Made by a program: the position numbers and the translations under genes. A stretch of 30,431 nt of DNA from CAZRUA01 sp964603125 (GTDB lineage: Bacteria > Bacteroidota > Bacteroidia > B-17B0 > Aurantibacillaceae), in contig CAZRUA010000036.1 of assembly GCA_964603125.1 (NCBI GenBank), positions 1 to 30,431 on the forward strand. Reading direction: 5' to 3'. The notes beneath the pieces are model-generated. The model was not told the origin of the DNA. It worked only from the letters and a program-made list of their open reading frames with translations, and did no database searches. Below are positions 24,083 through 30,431 of the stretch, piece by piece (the first letter of the stretch is position 1; the number at the start of each line of letters is the position of its first letter).

Positions 24083-24313
24083 ATGAGAGTTTTGAATAAA
24101 ATATTAATCTTAGTTTTCAGCTTAGTTTCTTCAATAGCAGTTGCTGCACCAGCTCCAGGGCCGCCAACAACAGGTAGTACTCCACCATGTTGGCCTCCAG
24201 CAAATTGCGTACCTATTGATAAAGGTGTTGTATTCCTAATTATAGCTGCATGTTTGTTTTTCGGCAAAATGCTTTATGATTACTCAAAGAAAACAAAAAC
24301 AGCTAATAGCTAA
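24083..24313 (+). CDS. Small secreted Pro-rich protein with PID-TM-basic sorting tail
   Basis: A 76-residue protein. Residues 1-21 form a signal peptide (NKILILVFSLVSSIAVA, cleavage before AP). Residues 22-43 are Pro-rich (PAPGPPTTGSTPPCWPPANC) with Cys36 and Cys42. PIDKG at 44-48 is followed by one membrane segment (VVFLIIAACLFF) and the basic tail KMLYDYSKKTK. This tripartite tail resembles exosortase recognition signals such as PEP-CTERM; I recall a 'PID-CTERM' class in Bacteroidota but cannot check it here. An exosortase gene follows directly, so this is probably its dedicated substrate, with only about 25 exposed residues left after signal cleavage. Its function is unknown. It starts at the ATG about 20 bases after the predicted transcription start. 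Confidence 0.72.
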   Translation: MRVLNKILILVFSLVSSIAVAAPAPGPPTTGSTPPCWPPANCVPIDKGVVFLIIAACLFFGKMLYDYSKKTKTANS

Positions 24314-24320
24314 ATCACTT

Positions 24321-24343
24321 AAACCCACTTTTGTGGGTTTTTT
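24321..24343 (+). terminator. Intrinsic terminator-like hairpin (attenuator) inside the cassette
   Basis: AAACCCAC and GTGGGTTT form a perfect 8-bp stem with a TTTT loop, and the descending arm runs into a six-T tract followed by AATT. It starts 7 bases after the stop of the small secreted protein gene and ends 4 bases before the ATG of the exosortase. It should end most transcripts after the small gene and let a fraction through, so the substrate would be made in excess of the sorting enzyme. Confidence 0.75.
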
Positions 24344-24347
24344 AATT

Positions 24348-24887
24348 ATGTTTAAAAAAATCAGGGCTAATAAGGTTACTTCTTTTTTTGTTTTTGGTGG
24401 CTTAGCCTACTTATTGTGGGTTTTTATTTACCGAGTTTATATCGATCCTCACACTTTATTTGATGAAAAAGTTATATCTAGCGTTGCGCGAAGTGGTGGT
24501 TTTGTTTTAGAATTAATTGGTTACGAAACCCAGGTTAGAACCGATGATGTGGATATGCAAATATTGGGTATTCAAGGAGGGGACCCTATTTGGATTGGTG
24601 TACCTTGCAATGGAGTAACTTTAATGGCTTTGTTTACCATTTTTATAACATTTTTTCCGGGTCCAACTAAAACTAAGCTTTGGTTTATTCCGCTAGGAAT
24701 TTTAATTATTCATGTTTCTAATATTCTTCGAGTTTCAGCATTAGCTCTTGTAAATAGATATTATCCCCAATACCTCGATTTTAATCATACTTATACATTT
24801 ACTTTTACAGTTTATAGTATCATCTTTATTTTATGGTTGGTTTGGGCCAATAAGTATTCTGGTATTAAGCAAAAGAAAGATGCGTAA
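24348..24887 (+). CDS. Exosortase/archaeosortase family transpeptidase
   Basis: A 179-residue integral membrane protein with about five hydrophobic segments. The three conserved catalytic residues of the exosortase family are present and in order: Cys87 in IGVPCNGVTLM, Arg128 in SNILRVSALAL and His147 in DFNHTYTFTF. The enzyme would cut the tail of a substrate such as the small protein encoded just upstream and transfer it to an acceptor at the membrane. I chose the ATG at 24348 (MFKKIRANK), just after the terminator hairpin; the frame is open to 24276, but that would place the hairpin inside the gene and overlap the upstream gene. It is shorter than EpsH-type exosortases, like the compact Bacteroidota forms. 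It overlaps the next gene by 8 bases. Confidence 0.85.
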   Translation: MFKKIRANKVTSFFVFGGLAYLLWVFIYRVYIDPHTLFDEKVISSVARSGGFVLELIGYETQVRTDDVDMQILGIQGGDPIWIGVPCNGVTLMALFTIFITFFPGPTKTKLWFIPLGILIIHVSNILRVSALALVNRYYPQYLDFNHTYTFTFTVYSIIFILWLVWANKYSGIKQKKDA

Positions 24888-25353
24888 ATTTTATATTGTT
24901 TTAGCTTTTATCGTTTTTGGTTTTTTTGGTTTTTTCCGAGAGTTTAGTTTTTTTCATATCAACAATATTTTATACAATAAAAATCATGTTGGAGGAGATC
25001 AATATCCTATTTCTGGTTTTTTTACATGGCTGAATAATATGGATGCTTGGAGCGTGTATTATTGGAAATGGGCTTCTTCTTTTATTTTTATTCTTCTTTT
25101 TTTCTTAATGTCGGTTTTATTCTTGAAAAAATTTTTCCCCGCAGAGCCAACATTCAAATGGCTTTTGTACTTTTACGGTCTAGGTTTAATTTTAACGGGT
25201 AGTTTTTTAGGACTTTCGGTGTTAAACAGTTCAACTGACTATTTATATAGAACCAGTTTATTGTTTAGTAAAATCTTGGAATCACCTGTGCCAATAATGA
25301 TTTTGGCGCCTGTATTTATTTTAAAAAATAATTTAAAACAACATAAAGAATGA
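24880..25353 (+). CDS. Exosortase-associated four-TM membrane protein
   Basis: A 157-residue protein with hydrophobic segments near residues 4-20, 65-83, 92-112 and 135-148 and a charged extracytoplasmic loop between the first and second (NNILYNKNHVGGDQYP). It overlaps the exosortase gene by 8 bases and glyA by 4. It resembles in size and layout the small membrane protein found beside exosortases in Flavobacteria (exosortase F-associated type), but I cannot confirm family membership. It has no recognisable catalytic motif. A role as partner or chaperone of the exosortase is inferred from coupling alone. Confidence 0.65.
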   Translation: MRKFYIVLAFIVFGFFGFFREFSFFHINNILYNKNHVGGDQYPISGFFTWLNNMDAWSVYYWKWASSFIFILLFFLMSVLFLKKFFPAEPTFKWLLYFYGLGLILTGSFLGLSVLNSSTDYLYRTSLLFSKILESPVPIMILAPVFILKNNLKQHKE

Positions 25354-26624
25354 AAAAGGATACTGTTATTGCTAAACTAATTAAGGAGGAAGGCGAACGT
25401 CAAACAAGAGGTATTGAGTTAATTGCTTCTGAAAATTATGTATCATCTCAGGTAATGAAAGCTATGGGAACCGTACTTACAAATAAGTATGCTGAAGGTT
25501 TGCCAGGTAAGAGATATTATGGTGGTTGTGAAGTGGTAGATAAAGTTGAGCAATTAGCAATTGATAGAGCAAAAGAGCTTTTTGGCGCATGCTGGGTAAA
25601 TGTGCAGCCTCACTCTGGAGCTCAAGCTAATGCAGCAGTAATGTTAGCATGTTTAAAACCTGGCGATACAATTTTAGGTTTTGATTTGTCTCACGGTGGA
25701 CATTTAACGCACGGCTCTCCAGTTAATTTTTCTGGTAAATTGTATCGCCCTACTTTTTATGGTGTTGAAGAAAAAACGGGACGAATTAATTACGATACAG
25801 TTGAACAAACTGCAATAAAAGAAAAGCCAAAATTAATTATTTGTGGTGCTTCAGCTTATAGTAGAGATTGGGATTATGTGAGATTACGTGCTATTGCTGA
25901 TAAAGTTGGCGCTTTGTTAATGGCTGATATTTCTCATCCGTCTGGATTAATTGCTAAGGGATTATTAAACGATCCAATTCCTCACTGTCATATTGTTACA
26001 ACTACTACTCATAAAACCTTGCGCGGACCTCGTGGTGGAATGATTATGATTGGAAAAGATATTGAAAATCCTTGGGGCGAAAAAACATTAAAAGGCGAAC
26101 CAAAAATGTTATCAGCATGCTTAGATGCAGCTGTATTCCCGGGGACTCAGGGTGGCCCATTAGAACATGTGATTGCATCAAAAGCAATTGCTTATGGCGA
26201 GGCTTTAAGTGATGATTATTTGCATTATTGTGTGCAAGTAGTTAAAAATGCCAAGGTTTTAGCAGACGGCTTAGTGAAGAAGGGATATAAAATTATTTCT
26301 GGAGGTACTGATAATCACTGTATGTTAATTGATTTAAGAAGTAAAAAACTTACGGGTAAAGAAGCTGAAAAGGCTTTAGGTGAAGCTGATATTACAGTGA
26401 ACAAAAATATGGTTCCTTTTGATGATAAATCTCCATTTGTAACTTCTGGTATTCGTATTGGTACACCTGCTATTACTTCTAGAGGTTTAAAAGAAAAGGA
26501 TTGTTTGAAAATAGTTGATTTAATTGACGCCGCTTTAATGAATAAGGATAATGTAAAGGAGCTTGCTAAAATCAAAAAGAAAGTAAATACAATGATGGTT
26601 AAATTTCCTTTGTTTGCTGAATAA
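25350..26624 (+). CDS. glyA: Serine hydroxymethyltransferase
   Basis: A 424-residue PLP enzyme that interconverts serine and glycine with tetrahydrofolate, supplying one-carbon units in the cytoplasm. It has GIELIASENYVSSQV near 21, NKYAEGLPGKRYYGG near 45 (substrate and PLP contacts), NVQPHSGAQAN near 84, MADISHPSGLIA near 191 and TTTTHKTLRGPRGG near 217, with Lys222 as the Schiff-base lysine. All expected core residues are present, so it is likely the main cellular enzyme. The odd feature is its place: its ATG overlaps the stop of the exosortase-associated gene by 4 bases, which suggests translational coupling to a surface-sorting cassette. A bidirectional terminator follows 22 bases after its stop. 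Confidence 0.96.
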   Translation: MKKDTVIAKLIKEEGERQTRGIELIASENYVSSQVMKAMGTVLTNKYAEGLPGKRYYGGCEVVDKVEQLAIDRAKELFGACWVNVQPHSGAQANAAVMLACLKPGDTILGFDLSHGGHLTHGSPVNFSGKLYRPTFYGVEEKTGRINYDTVEQTAIKEKPKLIICGASAYSRDWDYVRLRAIADKVGALLMADISHPSGLIAKGLLNDPIPHCHIVTTTTHKTLRGPRGGMIMIGKDIENPWGEKTLKGEPKMLSACLDAAVFPGTQGGPLEHVIASKAIAYGEALSDDYLHYCVQVVKNAKVLADGLVKKGYKIISGGTDNHCMLIDLRSKKLTGKEAEKALGEADITVNKNMVPFDDKSPFVTSGIRIGTPAITSRGLKEKDCLKIVDLIDAALMNKDNVKELAKIKKKVNTMMVKFPLFAE

Positions 26625-26646
26625 GCAATTTTGTATTGAATAATTA

Positions 26647-26675
26647 AAGGCTGTATCAATTGATGCAGCCTTTTT
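26647..26675. terminator. Bidirectional intrinsic terminator between convergent genes
   Basis: AAGGCTGTATC pairs with GATGCAGCCTT (one G-U) around an AATT loop, giving an 11-bp stem. A five-T run follows on the plus strand for glyA, and on the minus strand the stem is followed by TAATTATT for the convergent OmpA-family gene. The stem overlaps the last codon region of the OmpA-family gene, whose stop is at 26674-26676. Confidence 0.85.
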
Positions 26676-28794
26676 AGTTTTCGGTAATTACAAATTCTAC
26701 CCTGCGATTTTTGGCTAAATGAGCTTCATCCATTTGTGTAAAAATAGGTTTTGAAAAACCATAGCCTTTGTGTGTAATTCGTTTTTCGTTAATTCCTTTT
26801 TCAACCAAATAATTTTTTACTGCTAAAGCTCTATTGGTAGATAAATTCATGTTCCATTCAGCATTAGAATAGTTTTTACTAGTATGTCCATTGATGGTGA
26901 TTTTTATTTTTGGATTCAATTTCATTATCTCATAAAGCTTGTCTAGCTCAGGATAAGAATCGCTATGAATTTCAGCGCTATTGGCTTTGAAGAAAAGGTT
27001 GTTTAATACAACGCTTTGTCCCTTTTTCATTGGTGTTAAAAATAAATCAATCTCGTGCTCAGAGTATTTTTTTAAGTTTAAAATATCGCTGCTCTCGTGT
27101 ACCGAAATAAAATTTGTTTTATTAGCCACAACACAATATTTTTTTCCAGTTGGAAGTGATAATACAAATTTTCCTGTAACAGGGTCTGATTTAGCATGTC
27201 CTAATATTTTTTTTGAACCAAGTTCGCTGTAAGTAACAGTAGCTTCCATAGGTTGTTTAGTTTCTGAATTTAAAACAATTCCTTTCACTAACTCTACTGG
27301 CAATGGTTTAGCCGATTCGGGTTGTTTTAATTTAAAAATGTCTTCGTTTCCATTTATAGCAGAAACAATATAGGCGTTTTTACCTGAAGCAGGAATTGTA
27401 TAGTAAGCTTCCCAATCATAAGTATTAATTTTTGGTCCAAGATTTTTTGGCGTACTCCATTTAGTCCATGAATCATCTAAACGTTTGGTCATAAAAATAT
27501 CATTATCGCCATAGCCAGGATGACCTGCAGTTGAGAAGTACATGGTTATTCCATCTGCAGCAATGAATGGACTAGTTTCATCTGCAAAAGTATTTACAAC
27601 GTTACCAATGTTTTTGGGTTCACTCCAACTACTATCTTTTTGCAAAAATGACACATAAATATCTTTGAAACCTTCAGTTTGTTCTCTTTGCAAGGCTAGT
27701 AACATTACTTGTCCGCTTGGTGATAAACAAATTTCGTTGTATTTATGATAGTTGTAAAAGTTTTTAATTTCTAAATCTTTTGGCATTGACCAGCCATTTT
27801 GGGTTTTATGTGAAACGGAAAATCCTTTCCCACTTATTTCACCAGTTCTAGTATACTTGTTACCAACAAATATTGTTGAGTTATCTGAACTGATTGCGCC
27901 AATAAAGTTGTTTCCTGAATTATTTAATGGCTTACCAATGTTTTTTGCCAAGCCCCAAGTGCTATCTTTTACATTTAGTTCTGAGTACCAAATGTCCGAA
28001 TTATCTGTATTACCCATATTGCCAGCGTGTTCTGCGCGCGATATATATAGCGTTTTTTCATCTAACGAGATTTTAGGAGATTTCTCAACAGCATAAGAGT
28101 TTACATTTTTTCCTAAACTAACTTTGTTTCCAAAACCCATTGCATTCTCAATTAAATTAATTGGTTTTGCTTTTTGATAGGCGATAAAGTAGTCGCTCTT
28201 TATGGTTAAAATATTCGTTATGTGATAGCCAAAATAAAAACCTAAAAAAGGCTCAGCTTTATAGCTATAGGTAAGTTTTCCATTAACATAAAAATCAAAA
28301 TTATCTTTTTCTTTTTTTACTTCTACCTTATTTTCATTGGAGTTAATATTTGAAGATTTAGTCCATGCTTTAAGTTCAACATATCTTCCGTTCACATTTT
28401 CGCATAAGCGATAGTACCCTGTAAAGCTAACATCAAAAACAAAACAGTTTTCAAAATCTTTGCCTCCAAACATTATTCCATATCCTGCGTCCGTGTCTCC
28501 TTCAACGTATCTAAAGTTTGTTGTAATGCTAAAATTTTCTTTCCAGTTAATATATGCCCAAAAGTACTGGTACCAAGATGTACCATCTTCCGTATGGTTA
28601 ATTTGAAGTGAGCCGTTGCTGAATTTTGAAATTACATAGGATTTATTATAAAGTTTTGCTTTTTCAATATCCGTGTTGTCAAAGTTGTATTTTAGTAAGT
28701 AATCTCTACTTGCAGATTGAGCGAAAATAAAAGTGCCTAAGTGTAAAAGAAAAAGAAGGTTAAAGAGTTTTAGTTTAAGTCTGAAATTTTGCAT
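26674..28794 (-). CDS. OmpA-family outer-membrane protein with PD40 propeller repeats
   Basis: A 706-residue exported protein. A signal peptide (KLKLFNLLFLLHLGTFIFA) leads into an N-terminal beta-rich domain resembling a concanavalin/LamG-like sandwich (to about residue 205). WD40-like PD40 repeats follow (SPKISLDEKTLYIS, SPFIAADGITMYFSTAGHPG, NDIFMTKR), then a CarboxypepD-regulatory-like module (VKGIVLNSETKQPMEATVTY), then a C-terminal OmpA domain (TINGHTSKNYSNAE, LSTNRALAVKNYL, KGYGFSKP) that binds peptidoglycan. This combination is common in Bacteroidota cell-envelope proteins. I take the ATG with first base 28794; a GTG at 28809 adds five residues. It follows the DUF62 gene by about 39 bases and is probably co-transcribed. 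Its specific role is unknown. Confidence 0.88.
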   Translation of the reverse strand: MQNFRLKLKLFNLLFLLHLGTFIFAQSASRDYLLKYNFDNTDIEKAKLYNKSYVISKFSNGSLQINHTEDGTSWYQYFWAYINWKENFSITTNFRYVEGDTDAGYGIMFGGKDFENCFVFDVSFTGYYRLCENVNGRYVELKAWTKSSNINSNENKVEVKKEKDNFDFYVNGKLTYSYKAEPFLGFYFGYHITNILTIKSDYFIAYQKAKPINLIENAMGFGNKVSLGKNVNSYAVEKSPKISLDEKTLYISRAEHAGNMGNTDNSDIWYSELNVKDSTWGLAKNIGKPLNNSGNNFIGAISSDNSTIFVGNKYTRTGEISGKGFSVSHKTQNGWSMPKDLEIKNFYNYHKYNEICLSPSGQVMLLALQREQTEGFKDIYVSFLQKDSSWSEPKNIGNVVNTFADETSPFIAADGITMYFSTAGHPGYGDNDIFMTKRLDDSWTKWSTPKNLGPKINTYDWEAYYTIPASGKNAYIVSAINGNEDIFKLKQPESAKPLPVELVKGIVLNSETKQPMEATVTYSELGSKKILGHAKSDPVTGKFVLSLPTGKKYCVVANKTNFISVHESSDILNLKKYSEHEIDLFLTPMKKGQSVVLNNLFFKANSAEIHSDSYPELDKLYEIMKLNPKIKITINGHTSKNYSNAEWNMNLSTNRALAVKNYLVEKGINEKRITHKGYGFSKPIFTQMDEAHLAKNRRVEFVITEN

Positions 28795-28833
28795 AAGTAA
28801 AATTAACACAAAAAATGCTTTTTCAAAACGGAA

Positions 28834-29622
28834 TTACTCTAAAAATTCCACAGTAATATTGAAATCAGTGTGTAGGTTAATGTTTTTTGGAAAAAGTAGT
28901 TGTCGTGCTTGCCCTTTGTTTATAGCTATTTCAAGGTAATTAGAAGAATTAAATAAAGCCAAAGCAGTAATATCTGGAACCTCCTCGTAAGTATGAGATA
29001 TTTTTTCAATTTTTTGACCTGGTAAGTGAATAATGAAATCTCTTCCTTTTCTTGTTTTGTCAAAAAAGTCTTTTGTTATATTGGTAATAACATTTCCATA
29101 AGAATCCATATGCAAGCATCTTCCTATAATTGAAAATGGAGTTGAACTTGGTTGAAAAGATAAAAGTTGCTGATAATCGCTAAACTCAGTTCCTAATTCA
29201 TTTAAAGCTTTACCATTGCTTATTTCTGTAGCAACAGGAGCTAAAATGTCTTTAAGGTAAAATGAAGTTGATATTGTGTTTGAATTATTTAATTTAAAAA
29301 TTTGAGCCGCGTCATTTTTATAAAACAAAGTAAAAATTCCATTGTCAGGACAAATAATAAATTGTTTGTGATACTCAATAAGAAGATAATTTGAGTTGGT
29401 TACTTGTGTTGATTTTACGCCTAATAAGTGTATTGTACCTTCCGGAAAATTCAAAAAAGCACTACCAAAAACATAAGATGCTTGAATGATATTAAATTTC
29501 TCAATTTCATTGCTGATGTCAATAATTTGAACATCGGGTGCAAGTTTTAAGATTTGAGCTTTCACTAATGCTACATAATTATCCTTCACGCCTAAATCGC
29601 TGGTAATGGTAATTATTTGCAT
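28834..29622 (-). CDS. SAM hydroxide adenosyltransferase-like protein (DUF62 family)
   Basis: A 262-residue homologue of the SAM hydroxide adenosyltransferase/chlorinase/fluorinase family, which cleaves S-adenosylmethionine to adenosine and methionine using an activated water. It shows the N-terminal ITITSDLGVKDNYVALVKAQ, IDISNEIEKFNIIQASYV and CPDNGIFTLF, matching the family's SDFG, IxDISH and GPDNGLL signatures. The stretch where well-studied members carry VDPGVGxxR, which includes a catalytic Asp and Arg, reads LLGVKSTQVTNSNY here, so activity may differ. A C-terminal beta domain from about residue 165 is present. It is divergent from phoH, with a 128-base promoter region between them. Confidence 0.82.
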   Translation of the reverse strand: MQIITITSDLGVKDNYVALVKAQILKLAPDVQIIDISNEIEKFNIIQASYVFGSAFLNFPEGTIHLLGVKSTQVTNSNYLLIEYHKQFIICPDNGIFTLFYKNDAAQIFKLNNSNTISTSFYLKDILAPVATEISNGKALNELGTEFSDYQQLLSFQPSSTPFSIIGRCLHMDSYGNVITNITKDFFDKTRKGRDFIIHLPGQKIEKISHTYEEVPDITALALFNSSNYLEIAINKGQARQLLFPKNINLHTDFNITVEFLE

Positions 29623-29667
29623 TGGTTAAAAACTTTGATTTGTGTTAGTAAGTTGATTGCTTTCTCT

Positions 29668-29675
29668 CAAAAGTA
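29668..29675 (-). promoter_or_regulatory. -7 promoter element for the DUF62/OmpA-family unit
   Basis: TACTTTTG on the minus strand is a perfect match to the Bacteroidota -7 consensus TAnnTTTG and would start transcription about 40 bases before the DUF62 ATG. A TTTG at 29689-29692 is only 13 bases upstream, shorter than the usual spacing, so the -33 element is uncertain. The rest of the 128-base divergent gap (29623-29750) shows no other clear signal. Confidence 0.4.
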
Positions 29676-29750
29676 ATTAATATTTTTACAAATCTTAGTT
29701 GCCTTGTCAATTAAACGATTAACAGATTTATAAACATTAATTTTACATTT

Positions 29751-30431
29751 GTGAGCGAGAAAATTATTGCTGTTGATGCGGTTGAACCTGTTGAATTATA
29801 TGGGGTTAACGATCATAAATTAAATATTATTAAGCGTGGATTTCCTAAACTTAAAATTGTAGCTCGTGGTTACTCCATTAAAGTTATTGGAGATGATGCT
29901 GAAATTGAGAAGTTTGAAAAGAAGTATAATCTTTTAATGGATTATTACCACAAACAAGGTGTTTTAACTGATAGTACAATTGAGCGTTTGATGGGGCAAA
30001 CAGGCGATAACCTTATTGATGCTAAGGATGAAAACGGAAATGATATCATTCTTTTTGGGAATAGTGGTTTGGTGGTTAAAGCTCGAACTCCTAATCAAAA
30101 AAAGATGGTGGAGAGTATTGCAAAAAACGATATGTTATTTGCCATAGGGCCTGCAGGAACTGGAAAAACTTATACTGCCGTAGCATTAGCAGTTAGAGCT
30201 TTAAAAAACAAGGAGGTTAAACGTATCATTTTAACTCGTCCTGCAGTTGAAGCAGGAGAAAATTTAGGTTTTTTGCCAGGCGATTTAAAGGAAAAATTAG
30301 ATCCATACATGCAACCTTTGTATGATGCTTTGTACGAAATGATTCCTGGTGATAAACGAAATACTTATATTGAGAGTAAAATAATTCAAATAGCGCCATT
30401 AGCATTTATGCGAGGACGAACATTGGATAAT
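29751..30431 (+). CDS. phoH: PhoH-family ATPase, 3' end outside window
   Basis: The first 227 residues of a PhoH-like protein. A small N-terminal domain (GVNDHKLNIIKRGFPKLKIVARG, then IKVIGDDAEIEKFEKKY) is typical of PhoH/YbeZ. The P-loop domain then begins with RTPNQKKMVESI and Walker A IGPAGTGKT, followed by IILTRPAVEAGENLGFLPGD and PLAFMRGRTLDN, the highly conserved PhoH core. In other bacteria the YbeZ type works with the RNase YbeY in RNA and ribosome metabolism. I chose the GTG at 29751 (reads MSEKIIAVD); no upstream in-frame ATG fits. The frame is open at the right edge, so the Walker B region and C-terminus are missing. Confidence 0.93.
   Translation, partial: MSEKIIAVDAVEPVELYGVNDHKLNIIKRGFPKLKIVARGYSIKVIGDDAEIEKFEKKYNLLMDYYHKQGVLTDSTIERLMGQTGDNLIDAKDENGNDIILFGNSGLVVKARTPNQKKMVESIAKNDMLFAIGPAGTGKTYTAVALAVRALKNKEVKRIILTRPAVEAGENLGFLPGDLKEKLDPYMQPLYDALYEMIPGDKRNTYIESKIIQIAPLAFMRGRTLDN

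Noticed and set aside
24064..24267. A 67-aa minus-strand reading frame opposite the small secreted protein gene
   Set aside because: It overlaps a gene with a clear signal peptide, promoter and terminator, has no recognisable motif, and looks like a frame shadow.
28834..29622. Fluorinase or chlorinase activity
   Set aside because: No halogenase-specific insertion can be recognised, and the neighbourhood is core genome rather than a natural-product cluster.
29744..29751. TACATTTG, a perfect -7 promoter match just before phoH
   Set aside because: It overlaps the first base of the only suitable start codon, so transcription would begin inside the coding region; no alternative in-frame start close downstream makes sense.

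Overview
The window is AT-rich DNA from a member of the Bacteroidota, most likely a flavobacterium-like lineage. The evidence is: no visible Shine-Dalgarno sites; promoter-like boxes of the Bacteroidota type (TTTG, about 19 nt, TAnnTTTG); an UpxY/NusG-type antiterminator heading a polysaccharide operon; a WbuXYZ-type amidotransferase triad; a Bacteroidota-style exosortase with a small 'PID' tail substrate; and an OmpA protein with PD40 propeller repeats.

Region 1 (1-17322, all minus strand, so it reads from right to left) is an O-antigen or capsule operon. It begins with a winged-helix regulator that has a perfect inverted repeat touching its start codon, then a NusG-like antiterminator whose leader can fold into a strong hairpin. 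Next come the ABC exporter Wzm/Wzt, two DegT-type sugar aminotransferases around an SDR epimerase/dehydratase, a FemAB/GNAT-like transferase, a hexapeptide acyltransferase, the amidotransferase triad (PP-loop enzyme, HisH-like glutaminase, degenerate HisF-like channel subunit), a glycosyltransferase, an AsnB-like amidotransferase, a second glycosyltransferase, and the first pseudaminic acid genes pseB, pseC and pseF. pseF runs off the left edge. Many genes abut or overlap by a few bases. The product is probably a heavily decorated surface glycan containing pseudaminic acid, possibly with acetamidino and carboxamide groups, exported through Wzm/Wzt.

Region 2 (17395-24015, minus strand) is a tight five-gene unit: a Wzc-like co-polymerase/tyrosine kinase with a Gly-Tyr tail, a CBS-pair/DegT aminotransferase fusion, a CMP-sugar cytidylyltransferase, a glutamate-1-semialdehyde-aminomutase-like class III aminotransferase with a cysteine cluster, and a NeuD/PglD-type acetyltransferase. 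No NeuB-type synthase is present in the window, so this second CMP-sugar route is chemically unassigned and is one of the more interesting parts of the window.

Region 3 (24029-26624, plus strand, divergent from wzc) is an exosortase cassette. A 76-aa secreted Pro-rich protein with a PID-TM-basic tail is followed by an intrinsic-terminator-like hairpin, an exosortase with its Cys-Arg-His residues, a four-TM associated protein and glyA, which is joined to the cassette by a 4-bp overlap. A convergent bidirectional terminator closes it.

Region 4 (26674-30431) looks like conserved core genome: an OmpA/PD40 outer-membrane protein and a SAM-hydrolase-like (DUF62) protein on the minus strand, then phoH on the plus strand, cut off at the right edge. 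No rRNA, tRNA, CRISPR array, insertion sequence or phage gene was seen, and there is no gene-free stretch longer than about 130 bases.
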